A stretch of 64,000 bases of DNA from Capsicum annuum (taxonomy: Eukaryota; Streptophyta; Magnoliopsida; Solanales; Solanaceae), in assembly GCF_002878395.1 (NCBI RefSeq), contig NC_061116.1, positions 121,342,352 to 121,406,351 of the forward strand, in the 5' to 3' direction. The notes under the pieces are model-generated. The model was not told where the DNA came from. It ran no database searches and worked only from the letters and a program-made list of their open reading frames with translations. Every line of letters begins with the position of its first letter. Positions within the stretch are counted from its first letter, which is position 1. The translations under genes were made by a program, and so were the position numbers. Positions 12,236-24,740 of the stretch are shown in pieces.

Positions 12236-12401
12236 GATAATCGTGTGAAAGATATATGGTTTTGTTTTTTAACTTTATTAAAAGAAAGAGTGATTTCCTT
12301 AGTGTCTTTATTTTCTGAGTTTGTTAAAGGTAAGAGTAGAGGTATATTCAGTCAAATCGTATAGCAATAGTCTTGTCCCCTTATTCGAGGATGAATGATC
12401 C

Positions 12402-12413
12402 AAGTGAGGGAAT
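12402..12413 (+). other. Polypurine tract of element C
   Basis: AAGTGAGGGAAT lies directly before the TGAAATACCCC start of the LTR and after GAGGATGAATGATCC, matching the arrangement at the end of E2 on the other strand. Confidence 0.7.
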
Positions 12414-14631
12414 TGAAATACCCCAAATTTTATCCCTTGAAAATTTCCTGAGCTTTAAGCTCATTTCCCTGGGGACGATTGGACCCCATAAGTTGTAGGG
12501 TGTCTTAACGAGTTGTTGGGATGAGTCGTAACCAAACCAGTAAGCTTGTGGCTTGATTCTACTCTGACTACGAGTGGCTCATTAAGAGCCTTAATGAGAT
12601 GTTATGATTCATTAGGTGTAATTGTAGGGTGTCCAGTGTATGTCCTAATTTATGTTTTGTATTAACTACAACTCCTACGTATCGTAGGGTCCTATTACGA
12701 TTGGTAACATTGAGTCATAAGGATAACAGTATAGGGTGCCTTGGTGGTACTGCGTTGGTTACGACTCGTTATGATGAGTCTTAAGGGGTGGTTACGAGTC
12801 AAGGGGTTGAGTCGTAATCAAAGGCTACTTTTTAGATTTTTAAGTTGAGGGCATTCTAGACATTTCCCCTCTTAACCAAATAGAAACTAACGACTTATAA
12901 ATTTGTTTAGGGTGTCATTATCCCTCAGAAATATCTAAGTAACTCCTCAAATACTCCCAAATCCTAAAGGTCAAGAACACTTAGGGTTTTCAAAAGGTTG
13001 ATCAATTAGGGATCTCAAGGGTGATTTCTCTCCGTACATCTTACTTTTACAAGCATGTTACTCTTTCCTCATTGTTAATTTTGTAAAAGTATGTGATTTA
13101 AAGTATTGTTCATGAGATTATTATAATGGTTTTTGAAACAGTGGTTGGGGTTTTTTGAAAGTTTATGAATTGAACAAAGCTTATCATGATTTATTTGTGA
13201 TTTATATGCTATAAATGCGGTTTTAAACTTGTGGATGTATGGGTATGGTGAATGAACTAAAGAATTGTGATTTTCCCAAACCTTTGGCTTTTAAAGTGGT
13301 TATAACCCCAACCCTATAATGTAAAATTGGTTTTAGTTATGAGAACTATGGGAATTTGTAAAATTGAACTAGTCTTGAACCATTGCATGATATAAAAAGA
13401 CATTTGAAATACAATGGTATGATTTAATGAATAAAGAAAGTCATTGTTCCCCAATGTGTATTAATGAACAAAGGGTGTTGTTCTCCCCAAGTTAATGGGA
13501 AATATTTTGGCATGTTGTTGTTACCTTGCAAGTATAGTTGGTTTGACAATACCAACATTATATGACTTAATGTGGAACGTGTTTAAATGAATATGAATGT
13601 GTGATATTGGTTTTAATTGGGCTATATACGTGTTGTGTAGCTAAGTCGTGAAGGTGGAGGTCCGAGTGACCCATACTGGAAATCGCCTTTACTGACGTGG
13701 GGGTCAAAGTGACCAGGAAGGTTTGAGTCTTCCTTATTATTATTTCATGATTAGGGAGGTTCAAGTCCATTGTAAATCATTATATGATCGGGTGAACTTG
13801 GTATATGTTGAAGGGTTCGAGTCCCCGATGTGCATATATATGAGAATATTTTTTAGTTCGTGCGGCTACACGTACTGGGTCCCGACCAAGGGGTGAGAGC
13901 TGGGGCCCATATAGCCCATGGGTACTATTGTATTATGGTTGAGCTACACAATCCAGGCTATGATTTTGAAAAGCATGTTAACCCTTGTTCCCTATCCCAA
14001 CAAGTGATATAATATATATATATATACGTTTAAGAATTTGATTATGTGCATTGGTTTTGCATGATTTTAAATTGTTGATCATATCATTATGTTAACCTTA
14101 TCCCTGAGTTTCATGCTAGATTTCACCATACTAACTATCTTTGGACACTATATCCCCACGCGATGTAGGAATTGGTCATACTTCTACTCCTTCTGCTCAG
14201 TGACTTGGATTCGGGATCATCTAGCAAGCCAGAGTAAAGTGGTGAGCTTTTATTCTTCAGAAGATCCCCATTTCATGATTATGGTTTCCTTTACAATTTG
14301 ACTATTTCTTTGGATTTGGTTTTTGACTATTGTCAGGGGCATGTCCTAACACTTTGTTGATATTCAGCTTTGGATCATAGTTTAGAAGGCTTTTTCTGGA
14401 CTATTTAGGCTATTGGAAGGCATAGGTCGGTCGGTTGGCCGGTCGCCAGTGGTTGGTTATGGACATGAATTTAAACTTTTTTAGACTATTGTATGTTATC
14501 TTGTTATGTGCTCGACATTCAGCCAACCTTGGGGTGTGATGGATTTGATTTGGTTAGGTACAGGGGGTGATCTCCAGTCCACGTGGGACTTGAGATACCC
14601 GTCATGGACAGGCCCTGGTTTAGGTCAGACA
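12414..14631 (+). mobile_element. 3' LTR of element C
   Basis: About 2.2 kb, starting TGAAATACCCC after the polypurine tract and ending near GGTCAGACA (an altered GGTCATGACA end). Its second half aligns in order with the LTRs of element D: the AAGGTGGAGGTC...GGGGGTC block at 13650-13715, the GGGGTGAGAGCTGGGGCCCA block at 13890 and the GAGCTACACAATCCAGG block at 13943. About 12480-12820 holds a cluster of short near-palindromes built on TACGACTC/GAGTCGTA. It has no coding potential; open stretches in it (for example near 14100-14300) are chance. Confidence 0.8.
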
Positions 14632-14811
14632 TAAGGGTTCTAGGGTTTTCTTCATTAACTTGTATTTTATTTTAGTTTTATCTATGAATCTATTAATGGT
14701 GATTCTTAGTATGACTATGAGTGGCAAAACACCATATTTATAAGTTTCAGTCTATGAAAATTATTTCTTAGCACGTGTGTCCTAATTCTGAAATTTTTAA
14801 ATAATAAACTA
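14632..14811. other. Short flank resembling the right end of the 36-44 kb array
   Basis: About 180 bp between two LTRs. Its last 70 bases (ttcttagcacgtgtgtccta, then aaatttttaaataataaact) resemble the unit-end motif that recurs through the tandem array, especially the copy just before copy B at 43990-44062. I see nothing recognisable in 14632-14740. Confidence 0.5.
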
Positions 14812-17507
14812 TTATGATCCGAACTAACAAACCATGTAGACACCTATGTAGACACCTATGTTATCCTAAGTATATGTCACACAATCAATCTCAAGGATAT
14901 AATCGGATTGGGAATACAAGTCAACTCACATCTCATTAAAACACACCAGAGAACTCAAGTCTCATTAGCAACCTTATAAATACTCCTGAAGAAGGATTAA
15001 TTCAATTATTAGCACTTTGGAATCATTTCTTTGGGAATATTAATTGCATTCATCACTTTATGTCACTTCGTTATCAGTTCCTTTACTATTTATTATCACC
15101 ATGCCATCTAGTGGCATCCGATCCAATCACGTCTTACAACAATATCAGAAGTTAACATCTTTCATATTGCATGAGAAATCAGTAAAGTAGCAATACTGAA
15201 ATTTAACATCAGCCATATTTATATTACTATAAATAACAATTATGTCCTTCTAAATCTCACAACTAGAACACCATTAGCCTCACAACTAGAAAACAATTAT
15301 TAACTCGTTATCAACTTATTAAACAACATGAATTTTTAAATCAACACTAATATGTACACACATGCCAAGGGACTTATTTTTGTTCAATTAGTCATGACCT
15401 GCAGGGGACAATCTAAGTCCATGTATAGTACTGGTATGGTACCCAATTCCTCATAAATAAGTAATATCAATATTCATATTTGTACCGGCGTGGTACCCAA
15501 TCCTCCATAACTATATTATGTACATTTTATCAAATTTACACTATCTCTCGGGATACAATACGGTGTACTAAATGTACAAGTGCAATTAAAATCATAAGGC
15601 AATTCGATTAAGTTCTTTCATTTATCAATATTTTGGCCCTATCATGGGCATTATTTCAGTAATTCAAAATGATTATCAACAAGTCATTCATGGCATTAAT
15701 TACTTCAAGGAGTTATCATTATCAAACCAGCCTCTCATAGGCACAATTCAATAATTCATCATTATCACCAATTTAGCCTGTCATGAGCATCCAATAGATA
15801 AAGTATCTTTATCGATACCAAAATAAGAATATCATAAAATAAATTAAAATTTAACACATGAGCATACAAGCTACTATTGAGGCCTTAATTAATCATTAAT
15901 TATTAAAATATTGCTACCTTCTTAAATACCGCAACTTGGGTTCTAATATCACCACCTATAACTAGCACATTCAAGTATATCATTATCCTTTAACTCTTTC
16001 CACATCACATAATTCTAATAGGGATTCAGGTCATTTATCCCTAAGATATTACCATGCTCATCAATATTTGACCCTAGCGTATTTCTAGTCATCACATTAT
16101 CGCACTACATACAACTTAATATCGTTGTAACTCAACTAGATTTATCACTAGGACAACTTAATGACATCATGCTTGCGCACTTTATCCACAAATAATTTTA
16201 TTTTGGTCACAAAATGCACAGCATCACAGAAGTAACACATAAATCATTCAATAACATAATTTTCAGAATTAAAGTAAAGTTCTTATGTCTTTATCCACCT
16301 TAAATCCATGCCTACAGGCCTAGACTTGCTTTCTCCCATCAATTCTAAATTATGAAACTATTAAATAAGATAGTCTTCTACTCATTAACCTAGCCTACCT
16401 AGACATCAAGCTTTTAGAAGAAACAAGCTGCAACAAGGATGCTTTGTCCTTTCCTTTTTGACTTAAAATAATCAATCATCTAAAAATCAAGCAATAATAA
16501 GAGTAAATTAAGTAATTACTCTTCAAAAAAGTATCTTGGGGATTCAAACCCACTAATTATATTCTTATTTCAAGATATATATTATTTTTCAAGGTTAATT
16601 AGCCTTTAACTAGCTCTTTCAAGCTTAACTCATCTCTATTAATGGAGTTTTTATGCTAAAGGTCTCATATTTATTAGATTCTAGGTTCCTAACCATCAAA
16701 ATTCATACTCTAGTTTATGAAATTCATGTTATAAATCTTTAAATTATAATTTAGAATCATCTCTAGGTCATACTAAAAATACCCATAAGTCTTTCCCAAA
16801 ATAATCCACCATTAAAGGTCTTTCTAAGGATTCAAAGATGTTAAAGGATTAAAAGACGAAGAAAATAATGGAAAAACTTATCTCAATAAAGTATTTTCCC
16901 CTATGCTTTGGGAAATCACCTCTATAGGATTGGGCAATGAAGTTTGGGGCTTTAGACCAAAAACACAGCTGAAACTAATTCAAAGACCACAAGAATTCTT
17001 GCTATAGAGAAATTCCCATTTAAGCCCGAATAGTGCTGAGTAAAATAGTCATAACTTTTTATTCTGAATTTGGATTGATGAATGATTTATTGTGTTGGAA
17101 AGAGGAATCAGAGATATTTGACTTGATGATTATTGATCCCTCTAAATCCTTATATTCTAGAATATATGATCATTTAAAGTTATCTCTAATACAAAACATA
17201 TCGTAAACTCTATCGAAAAGGAGGTTTCAAACTTAACTTTGTGTTAGGGATATTGAACGACCTTAATTCATACCTAAATAACTTCCAAACTAAAGTGTTT
17301 ATATTAGTACATAATAATTAAATTCATGGGGCTTGATCCTATCTAGACACATCAAAGGATTGAAATCTTAGCTGAAAAATTTGAGATAACACAATAAAAA
17401 AATGATGGTTATTTTGGACTTAAGTTAATATTGAGGAATTAAAAATAAGATTTTTCATGAATTTATCATGGATAATTCAGTAATGATAAAATGGGTCGTT
17501 ATAAACA
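14812..17507 (-). mobile_element. LTR 'M', copy A (minus orientation, internally deleted)
   Basis: It begins (+) ttatgatccgaactaacaaa, a decayed form of TGTCACGACCCAAACTAACGG seen intact in copy B at 44063, and ends near AAATGGGTCGTTATAAACA at 17507. Colinear with copy B (44063-44987 plus 56526-59057) except that about 790 bp of B (44110-44898) is missing here. A 12-bp sequence (gtagacacctat) is tandemly duplicated at 14836-14859 beside the deletion. The structure (long, AT-rich, TCACGACCC end) is that of a solanaceous gypsy LTR in reverse. No intact coding sequence. Confidence 0.7.
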
Positions 17508-18250
17508 GATGCTGATTTACCATTCGTTCACCCCTAAATGGGAATTCTATGAAAAGAAGCACGAGGTTGTAATTAGAGAGACATTACTAACAATGTTGCT
17601 TATATTGAACCCTATTCACTCTCTTGATATCCTTATTAACCAACCCATATTTTATGCTTAAGCAGTCTATCAAAGCTTTTCAAAATATGAAGATGCAGAG
17701 ACAAACTTTATGCATAAGTCACTTATTCTCCTTTGAATGGCCAAAGTTTCAAACTTAAATTTTATGATTCAAAATAAGATAAAAGGGTTAAAAAATTCAC
17801 CTTACAGAAGGTAAACATCCAAAATACCATTTTTTTATTACTAGAGCTATAGAGTCCTAAATTTAATTTTTAAAAGTGCTATGAGATGCTACATGAATCT
17901 AATACTCGAATTTCAACACTAAAAAATTCATGCCTAATCCACCCAACACAAAAGCTCTTCTTGAGAGACCTGACTCAGTTTCTAGCCAAGACTACTTTAT
18001 GGAGAATCTATATCTTGATCATATATAAGTCACCACACCATTTATAAGTCACATAACTTAGATACCCATATAGACTTAATCAAGACTATTAAATTCATTC
18101 TATAAGGATAGCATCAATATTTCACAATCACTATCCTTTACACCCCAAGATAAACCACGATTCAAGTTTAGTATTTATTCTATAGATAGTAACAATATAA
18201 CCTTTCCCACATAACACATTCTTATCCTAGTAGACTAGTATTGAAACTGG
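17508..18250 (-). other. Non-coding extension of the M element, copy A
   Basis: About 740 bp next to LTR M. On the minus strand it places CATTTAGGGGTGAACGAATGG just before the LTR start, like the 3' untranslated end that precedes the LTR in other elements of this type. I find no readable Pol domain. The right edge is an abrupt join to plus-strand gag at about 18250. The same segment and the same join occur in copy B (59058-60150). Confidence 0.5.
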
Positions 18251-19265
18251 TTTAAAAACTTCGGATAGTTAGGCGTCATCCCAGGGTAGCCGTTTAGGAT
18301 CAACCATACCTCCTTTGATTCAGTTGTATTATAGGGGTTTCTATGTGTGTAATGAGTTTGTCCATGTGGAAAAGAATTTTCCATGCTATGATTTCAAGCC
18401 TATTCATATATTAGTAGGGAGAGGTAAAACTTAGAGAGATAGAGGTGCTACTAAAAGTGTACGAGGTTGAGGTAGTGGTGCCCGTGGTAGTGGTCACAGG
18501 GCTACTCAGTTTGGTGGTGGACATGGATAGTGCTATGATATACCCACCAAACCTGAGCTAGAGATTCTAACATTGTTATCACAGGTATCGTCCTTATTTG
18601 TTTTAGATCTATATCTGTGTTATTTGATTAGAGATTAACTTTCTCCTATGTGTTTGCATATTTTACTTAGAGATTAAGTCTACAAGTGAGACTTTTCCCA
18701 TGCCTATCCATGTATCTACCCCTGTAGGAGACTTTTTAGTGGTGGATAAAGTGCACTGATCTTTTGTTGTTACTTTTATTGGCCGAGAGACTTGGGTAGA
18801 TTTTATTATCTTATATATGGTAGATTTTGATGTTATCTTGGGTTTGGATTAGTTAGCTCTCTATCATATTTTTCTATATTATTAGGTTAATACCGTGACT
18901 CTAGCTTCGCCGGATGTGCCAAGGATAACTTGAAAGTGTATGCTTTATGTGGGTTCCAAGAGAGTTATATCCTTTCTTCAGGATCATCGCTTGGTAGAGC
19001 GGAGGTGTTGATATATTTAGCCTATATTCATAATACTAGTGTTGATTCACTGCCTTCTTTGGCTTTTATTTGTATTGTCCTTGGGTTTATGGATATCTTT
19101 ACTATGGATTTGCCTGGTATGCCTCCAGACCGTGATATTGACTTTATTATTGATGTTGAGCTGGGAACCAAGCCCATCTGTATTCCTCCTTATAGGATGG
19201 CCCCAGTGGAGTTGGGGATCTTGAAGGATCAATTGCAGGAATTATTGGATAAGGGATTCATTTGA
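18251..19265 (+). pseudogene. Copy A: gag knuckle, protease and pre-RT linker (degenerate)
   Basis: Plus-strand Ty3/gypsy Gag-Pol remnant joined directly to reverse M sequence, so the gag N-terminus and 5' LTR are missing. At about 18340-18385 the zinc knuckle reads FYVCNEFVHVEKNFP: the first and last Cys of CCHC are Phe. A glycine/arginine-rich tract follows (RGATKSVRG). The protease is recognisable from IHVSTPVGDFLVVDKV and MVDFDVILGLD (18700-18850). The clean open stretch 18930-19265 gives MDLPGMPPDRDIDFIIDV, IPPYRMAPVELG and LKDQLQELLDKGFI, the conserved approach to RT. Stops and frameshifts throughout; ancestry certain, function none. Confidence 0.85.
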
Positions 19266-20420
19266 CTTAGTGTATTACCTTAGGGTGTGCCTATTTATTT
19301 TTGAAGAAAAAAGATGGGTCTATACATATGTGTATTAATTATCGATAGTTGAACAAGGTGAAAGTTAAGAATAAGTATTCTCTTTCTTGTATTAATGATT
19401 TGTTTAATCAGCTTCAAGGTACTTTGGTATTTTTAAGATTGATTTGTGATTCGGTTATCACCAGTTGAGAATTAGAGATTTGGATATTCCAGAGATAGTT
19501 TTTTGGACTTGATATGGTCTTTGTGAGTTCTTGGTCATGTCTTTAAGTTAACTAATAGCCCATCCACATTCATGGAGGTGATGAATAAGGTATTTCAATT
19601 ATATCTCGACTCTTTTTTCATTGTACTTTTAACTAATATCTTGGTTACTCCAATAGGAAGGCCGATCATGAGGAGTATTTGCGTATTATACTTCAGAAAT
19701 TGAGGAATGAGAAGTTGTATCCTAAGTTATCCAAGTAAGAATTTTGGTTGGAGTCTATCTATTTCTCAGATTGTGTTGTAACCAAGGATGGTATCACAGT
19801 TGATCCTTCCAAAATTATAATGGTCCGTGACTAGGATTAGTGTATTTCTTCTATTGAGATTTGGAGTTTTGTTGGGTTAGATGGCTACTATAGGGGCAAT
19901 GTTAAGGTTTTATCATCTACTACGGCTCTGTGGACCAAGTTGACTCAGAAAAAGATTTTATTTTAGTTGTTTGATCCTTATGAGGTGAGCTTCCAAAAGC
20001 TCAAGGATTTATTGACCTCAGCTCCTATATTGACCTTGTCCAAGGAGGGCATGATTTTTACCATCTTTTATGATGCTTTTGGTATTAGGTTAGGTGTCGT
20101 GTTGATGCAAGAGGGTAAGGTGATTGCATATGTTTCTCATCAGTTGAAGCCCTATAAGAAGAATTACCCTACACACAATTTGGAGTTGCGCACGATTGTA
20201 TTTGCTTTGAAGTTACGGAGGTACTATTTTAATGGAGTCCACTGTGATATCTTATCGGATTACTATAGCCTTTAGTATTTCTTCACTCAGTAAGATCTTA
20301 ATATGAGGCAATATTATTTACTTTAGTTGTTTATGGATTATGATCTTACTATTCTCTATCATGTGGGTAAGGCTAACATGGTTGCGGATGACCTGAGCCA
20401 AAATTCAACTAATATTGGTA
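19266..20420 (+). pseudogene. Copy A: RT and RNase H remnant
   Basis: Continues the linker with LSVLP and several frameshifts. The RT fingers/palm region is badly broken: the FIDDIL catalytic box reads VLLTNILV near 19620-19650, with both catalytic Asp codons changed. RNase H is the best part: open stretch 19967-20275 with [38 protein letters not shown] and [19 protein letters not shown], then FTQ-DLNMRQ and YDLTILYHVGKANMVADDLS at 20330-20400. The fusion-free order matches copy B. Confidence 0.85.
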
Positions 20421-21264
20421 GTTTGGTGTATTTTTTGACCTAAGAGAGGCCTTTAGCCTTATATGTTCAATATTTGGCTAACCAGATGGTTAGGTTTGAT
20501 ATTTTAACACCTATGTGTGTGTTTTCATTTATGAAGGCTAGATTTTTCTTGATGGAGCAGATTTGTGCTCATCACCAATTTGATAATGCTAGTTTGAGAG
20601 TGATTCGGGATAAGGTATTGAGTGGAAAGGATAAGAAAGCCTTGCTCTAATGGTGTTTTGAGGACTGGAGGTGGAATTTATGTGTCTAGAGTGGGTGATT
20701 AGATAAGACTAATTTTGGAGGAGGCTCATCATTCTAGGCATTCCATTTATTCGGGAGTGACTAAGATGTACCATGACTTGAGACAGTACTACTGATGGGG
20801 TGGTATAAGAAAGGATGTAGTGGATTTTTAGCTAGTTGCTAATGTTGTCAGCAGGTTAAGGCCGAACATTTGAGGCATGGTTGTTTGCTTCAGAGGTTAC
20901 CCATTCCTGAATGAAAGTGGAAACGGGTCACTATGGACTTTGTGACTTATTTGCCTCATACTTTTTATGGTTTTGACAGTGTTGGGGTTATCATGTATCA
21001 ATTAACCAAATATACTTATTTTATCCCTTTCAAGTTTTCTTCAACAGTTAGAGGTTGGCCTATATCTATATTTGTGAGATAGTTCATCTCTATGGTGTAC
21101 TAGTGTCTATTATCTCAGATACAGGTTCAGTGTTCACATCTTACAGGCATTTTAAGAGGAGTTGGATACCCAGATTGAACTAAGCACAGCTATGTACCTC
21201 CAAATCAATGGTCAGTCAGAGCTAACTATCAGGTTTTAAGGGACATGCTCAGCACTTGTGTTAC
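20421..21264 (+). pseudogene. Copy A: integrase N-terminal part, interrupted by element D
   Basis: Integrase remnant: TKMYHDLRQYY-like segment (20760-20800), [33 protein letters not shown] at 20840-20945 (end of the zinc domain and first catalytic Asp region), then a damaged core with the residual phrase VLRDMLSTCVT. It is cut at 21264, where element D inserted; the reading resumes at 30174 with VMDFGDKW. The 5 bp gttac (21260-21264) and gttat (30174-30178) are the target duplication. Confidence 0.85.
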
Positions 21265-23225
21265 TGTAAGACCCTTAAAATTTTGAGCATTTTATTTTTT
21301 GTCTTCCCATCATAATATTAATTTTTTACTTAAATTATGTTTAGGGATGTTAAAAGGTTGTTTGGGGAAAGTTTTGAAATTTTTAGAAAGGGTTCAGGGA
21401 AATTTTGGAATTTTGAGGTATTGAGCCTCTGAATTTTTGCCGTGTCGTGGAGGTTATCCTTCAGGATATTGGTGTGGCACAGAGGATAACCTCTGCGATA
21501 TTGGCGTGCCATGCCAATGTGTAAAAATCATACAGTTTTGTTATTATTCACTTGGGGGGGTTTGGTCTTTTTGCCCCTTGTACGATCCTTAAACATAAAA
21601 TAAGCTTATTCCCATCAGTTTTCAAAGATCAAATTGCTCTTTTTCACTCTCAAACTCAAAACCTAAGAAAGTTTAAGGAATTCACTATGCACTTATCATT
21701 CGGGCTCCAAACTTTAAACTAACTTTGAATTCTTGTGTGTTTAAGGCATGTATCTCTTCCCCGAACTTTAATCTTACATTGTGGCATTAATTTCATAGAT
21801 TTTTATGTGATTTAAATTGTGGGTTTTGAACTTGGGTTGAGGATTTTTTATTGTTTTAGATTAAATTACTTGTCCTATGCATTGAATTGATTATTCATGC
21901 TTTAAATTAATATTTTTGGGACTGAATTGGTACATTATTTAAATGTATATTATTTAAATAGTTGGAATAGAGAATATGGGTTTTCCCAAATTGGATGAAT
22001 TTTGACTTGGATTTTGCATGAACCTCAACCCACTTTGGGAATTGGACATTAATTACGGAGAATTGCATAGTTTTACTTAGTTTTGAACTCAATGCATTGC
22101 ATTAGAGAATAAATGGATATAAATATAGTTTTAAAGGCCTTGGTGGCCATGGTTTCGGACAAAATAATTTTGGAAGGGCTTGATGGCCATGGATGGTTTT
22201 AAATAAGAAACTTGGTAGTCAATGTGGTTATGTGAATTGATTTGGCATGTTTAATTAAGCTTGCAAGCATAATGGTATGATGGTAACTAGTGATAAATGT
22301 CTTATTGAAAGACTCCTGAGTTATTGGATTGGTTATTTGAAACTTGTTTTAAGTTAGGCTTAAAGAGGGTTATGTAGCTCGCCATGGAAGGTGGAGGTCT
22401 TAGGGGGATGAATTTTAAAAACTATGTTTGCCAGCGTGGGGGTCTATATGACCATGTGCATAGTTCACACTTGATATAAATTTTTGGGAAGGCTAGTTGC
22501 CTTGGTAGCTTTAGTTTTTCCTCAACTTTTCTCCAGTTCATATGGCTAACACGCGTTGGGGCCCTTTCAGTAGGGGGAGCTGATCACATATAGCCTGTGG
22601 GTGACATTAGGATGGTTGGAGCTACACAATCTAGGTTAATGTTTTTAAATTTCATGGTTAAGCCTTGTTCCTTATCCTGACATCTTATATATACGTATAT
22701 AAATATGTGCATTATGGTTTTATCTAATTTTTGGACATAGCATTATGTTATCATTACCCCTAAGTTCATGCTATTGCTCACCCAACTAACCGTCCTAGGA
22801 TGCTTCATTCTTTCATAATGTAGGGTCCAAAACACTATTTTTATCCTTGTGCAGCATTAGGTGGATTAGCATATTCGTTGAGTAGCTATGAAGTTATGAG
22901 CATCTATCCTCCAAAAGGCCTTATCATTTTCATATTCTTTTATTTTGACTCGGTACTTTTGGATTCTTTTGGTCATAGTCGGGGGCATATACCAATCGAC
23001 TTGGTATTCTAGTTTTAGAGGCTATTATGGGCAATTATGGATTGGGTTATTGTTTTGAGTTTGTAGGACCTTTTGTCTTGGTTCACTTATCTATTTTATA
23101 TACTGTTGGTTTGTTTCCCATTGTTCATTTTTGTTGTGTTGTGTATGTTAGGCTAAAAGATAGTCTTTGGCCCTTGGTGCGCTTGATATATCTGTCACAT
23201 CCAGGCTCGAGGTTGGGTTGTGACA
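21265..23225 (+). mobile_element. LTR D1 (5' LTR of element D)
   Basis: 1.96 kb, TGTAAGACCCTT...GGTTGTGACA. A near-palindromic cluster (ggaggttatcc / ggataacctc / gcgtgccatgcc) lies at 21430-21515. It is followed by a TATA-like aacataaaataagc near 21591 and a tcaaactcaaaacc leader at 21648. Compared with D2 it has many substitutions and small indels. Confidence 0.9.
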
Positions 23226-23228
23226 AGC

Positions 23229-23242
23229 TTGGTATTTGAGCA
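23229..23242 (+). other. Primer-binding site of element D
   Basis: TTGGTATTTGAGCA, three bases after the TGACA end of D1. It corresponds to the TTGGTATCAGAGCA tRNA-Met primer site with one or two changes. Confidence 0.8.
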
Positions 23243-23489
23243 TAGGTTTAGAGTCATTGGGTATCCATAAAGTTGTGCTGAGTAGAGTCCTTTTTAAGGC
23301 TGTATAGCATGCCACACTTATAAAAAGGAGGCTACAAGGTATTTAGGAATGTTTCCCTTTCTTGTGTTCTATTTTGGGCTGTATAGTCTAGTGTTATGAA
23401 ACTTCTCTGAATCTTGGCTTCCTCCTATTTCAAATCTGTTTCCCTAAAGATATAATGTTCATAGAAACATTACTGGGAACTCTATCCTA

Positions 23490-24740
23490 CCTGAGGATGA
23501 TGTAGATGGAACTTGCCCTACCTATTAAATGCATACCCTATTTAGGGTCCTTAATCCTGATTGTACTATCCTATATAGAGTTCCACATATTCCTACTGGT
23601 CCTCCTCAGGCTCCCCAGGTTAATGATACTCATGCCTCGATGCCTCAGGGTGACATTTCTAATGCGAAGTTTCTCCAGTCGATTCATTTGCTTACTTAGT
23701 TAGTGCTTCTCAGTCACACTAGTCTGAGAATGTTTGTTCTGTTTCGCTATCTTTAGAGGTTACTAGAGTTGGCTAGTTCGTGAGGTTAAATCTCTCAAAC
23801 TTTATAGGTTCTAAGGTTGAGGAGGATCTTTAAGGGTTTGTGGACCAGATGGAAAAGATTTTTAGGGTGATGCATACTACTAATATAGAAGGTGTGGAGT
23901 TTGTTGTATATCAGCTGAAAGATATAGCTTACCAGTGGCATGAGGATTGGGAAGCTATGAGGTACTTTTCTTGATTATTTCTTTCCTCAGGAGTTGAGAA
24001 AAGTTAAGGTTGAGGAGTTTGTGAATCTGAAGCAAGGGAAGATGACTATGAAAGAGTATGGTTTGAGGTTTAAGCTATTGTCTCTTTATGCCATTGAGTT
24101 GATGTCTTCTATGAGGGATAAGATGAGTAAGTTTGCTTCTGGGTTATCTCGTGACCTGGTATTAGAGTGTAAGGCTGCTATGCTGAACAATGACATAGAT
24201 ATCTCTACGATTATGGTTTATATACAATAAGTTAAGGATGAAAAGAAGAGACAAGCAGAGATGGGATAGAGGTAGATTAAGAAGTTCAGGTATTCAAAGT
24301 AGGGTGGAGGTCCGCAGAATAATGATGGAAATGGTAGACAATAAAGCAAGAAGAAGACTTAGGGAAATTTTGGTTCATATTCTTTGGCTAGCGCTCCATA
24401 TCCTAAGACATCTAGTTATCGTCATTTTTAGACTAGCGATAGTTCTAAGGCACAGGGTGACTAGCCTCAGACTAGTGGAGCTTAGTCAGGCCCTCTTTAT
24501 CCGCCTTACCATTTTTGTGGCCAGCTTTATCGTCGTTATTATGAGGAGAGAAAGAATCCATTCTATAATTCTGGTCAGCTACATCACATGCAATGAGATT
24601 GTCCTTCAGCCCGAGTTTCCACTGGAGCTAATAAAGTTTCGATTGCCATATCTTCAGATCCTGTGCCAAAGAGCGCTACTTTTGGTATCGGCACTAGCCA
24701 TAATGGTTATACACTCTAGCCACTTGTCATGAATCTGAGG
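23490..24740 (+). pseudogene. Element D gag remnant
   Basis: Gag capsid and nucleocapsid remnant. An early segment gives FVRLNLSNFIGSKVEEDL-GFVDQMEKIFRVM (23780-23870) and LKDIAYQWHEDWE (23917-23955). The clean stretch 23994-24230 gives RKVKVEEFVNLKQGKMTMKEYGLRF, RDKMSKFASGLSRDLVLECKAAML and DIDISTIMVYIQ. The knuckle region follows as YHFCGQLYRRYYEERKNPFYNSGQLHHM at about 24505-24590, with most metal ligands lost. The arginine-rich open frame at 24238-24732 is a shifted frame of this gag tail, not a separate protein. Stops and frameshifts throughout. Confidence 0.85.

Noticed and set aside
14812..18250. Whole 14812-18250 as one LTR
   Set aside because: A GGGTCGTTA-type LTR end with an AGGGGTGAACGAATGG 3'-end context at 17508 fits an LTR boundary there better; kept as LTR plus extension, though the alternative is not excluded.
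23027..23239. 70-residue open frame
   Set aside because: Within LTR D1 and crossing its end into the primer-binding site; not coding.
24238..24732. 164-residue arginine-rich open frame
   Set aside because: It is a shifted frame of the element D gag tail; the gag frame (VKDEKKRQAEMG, then HFCGQLYR) lies one base away and explains the sequence.
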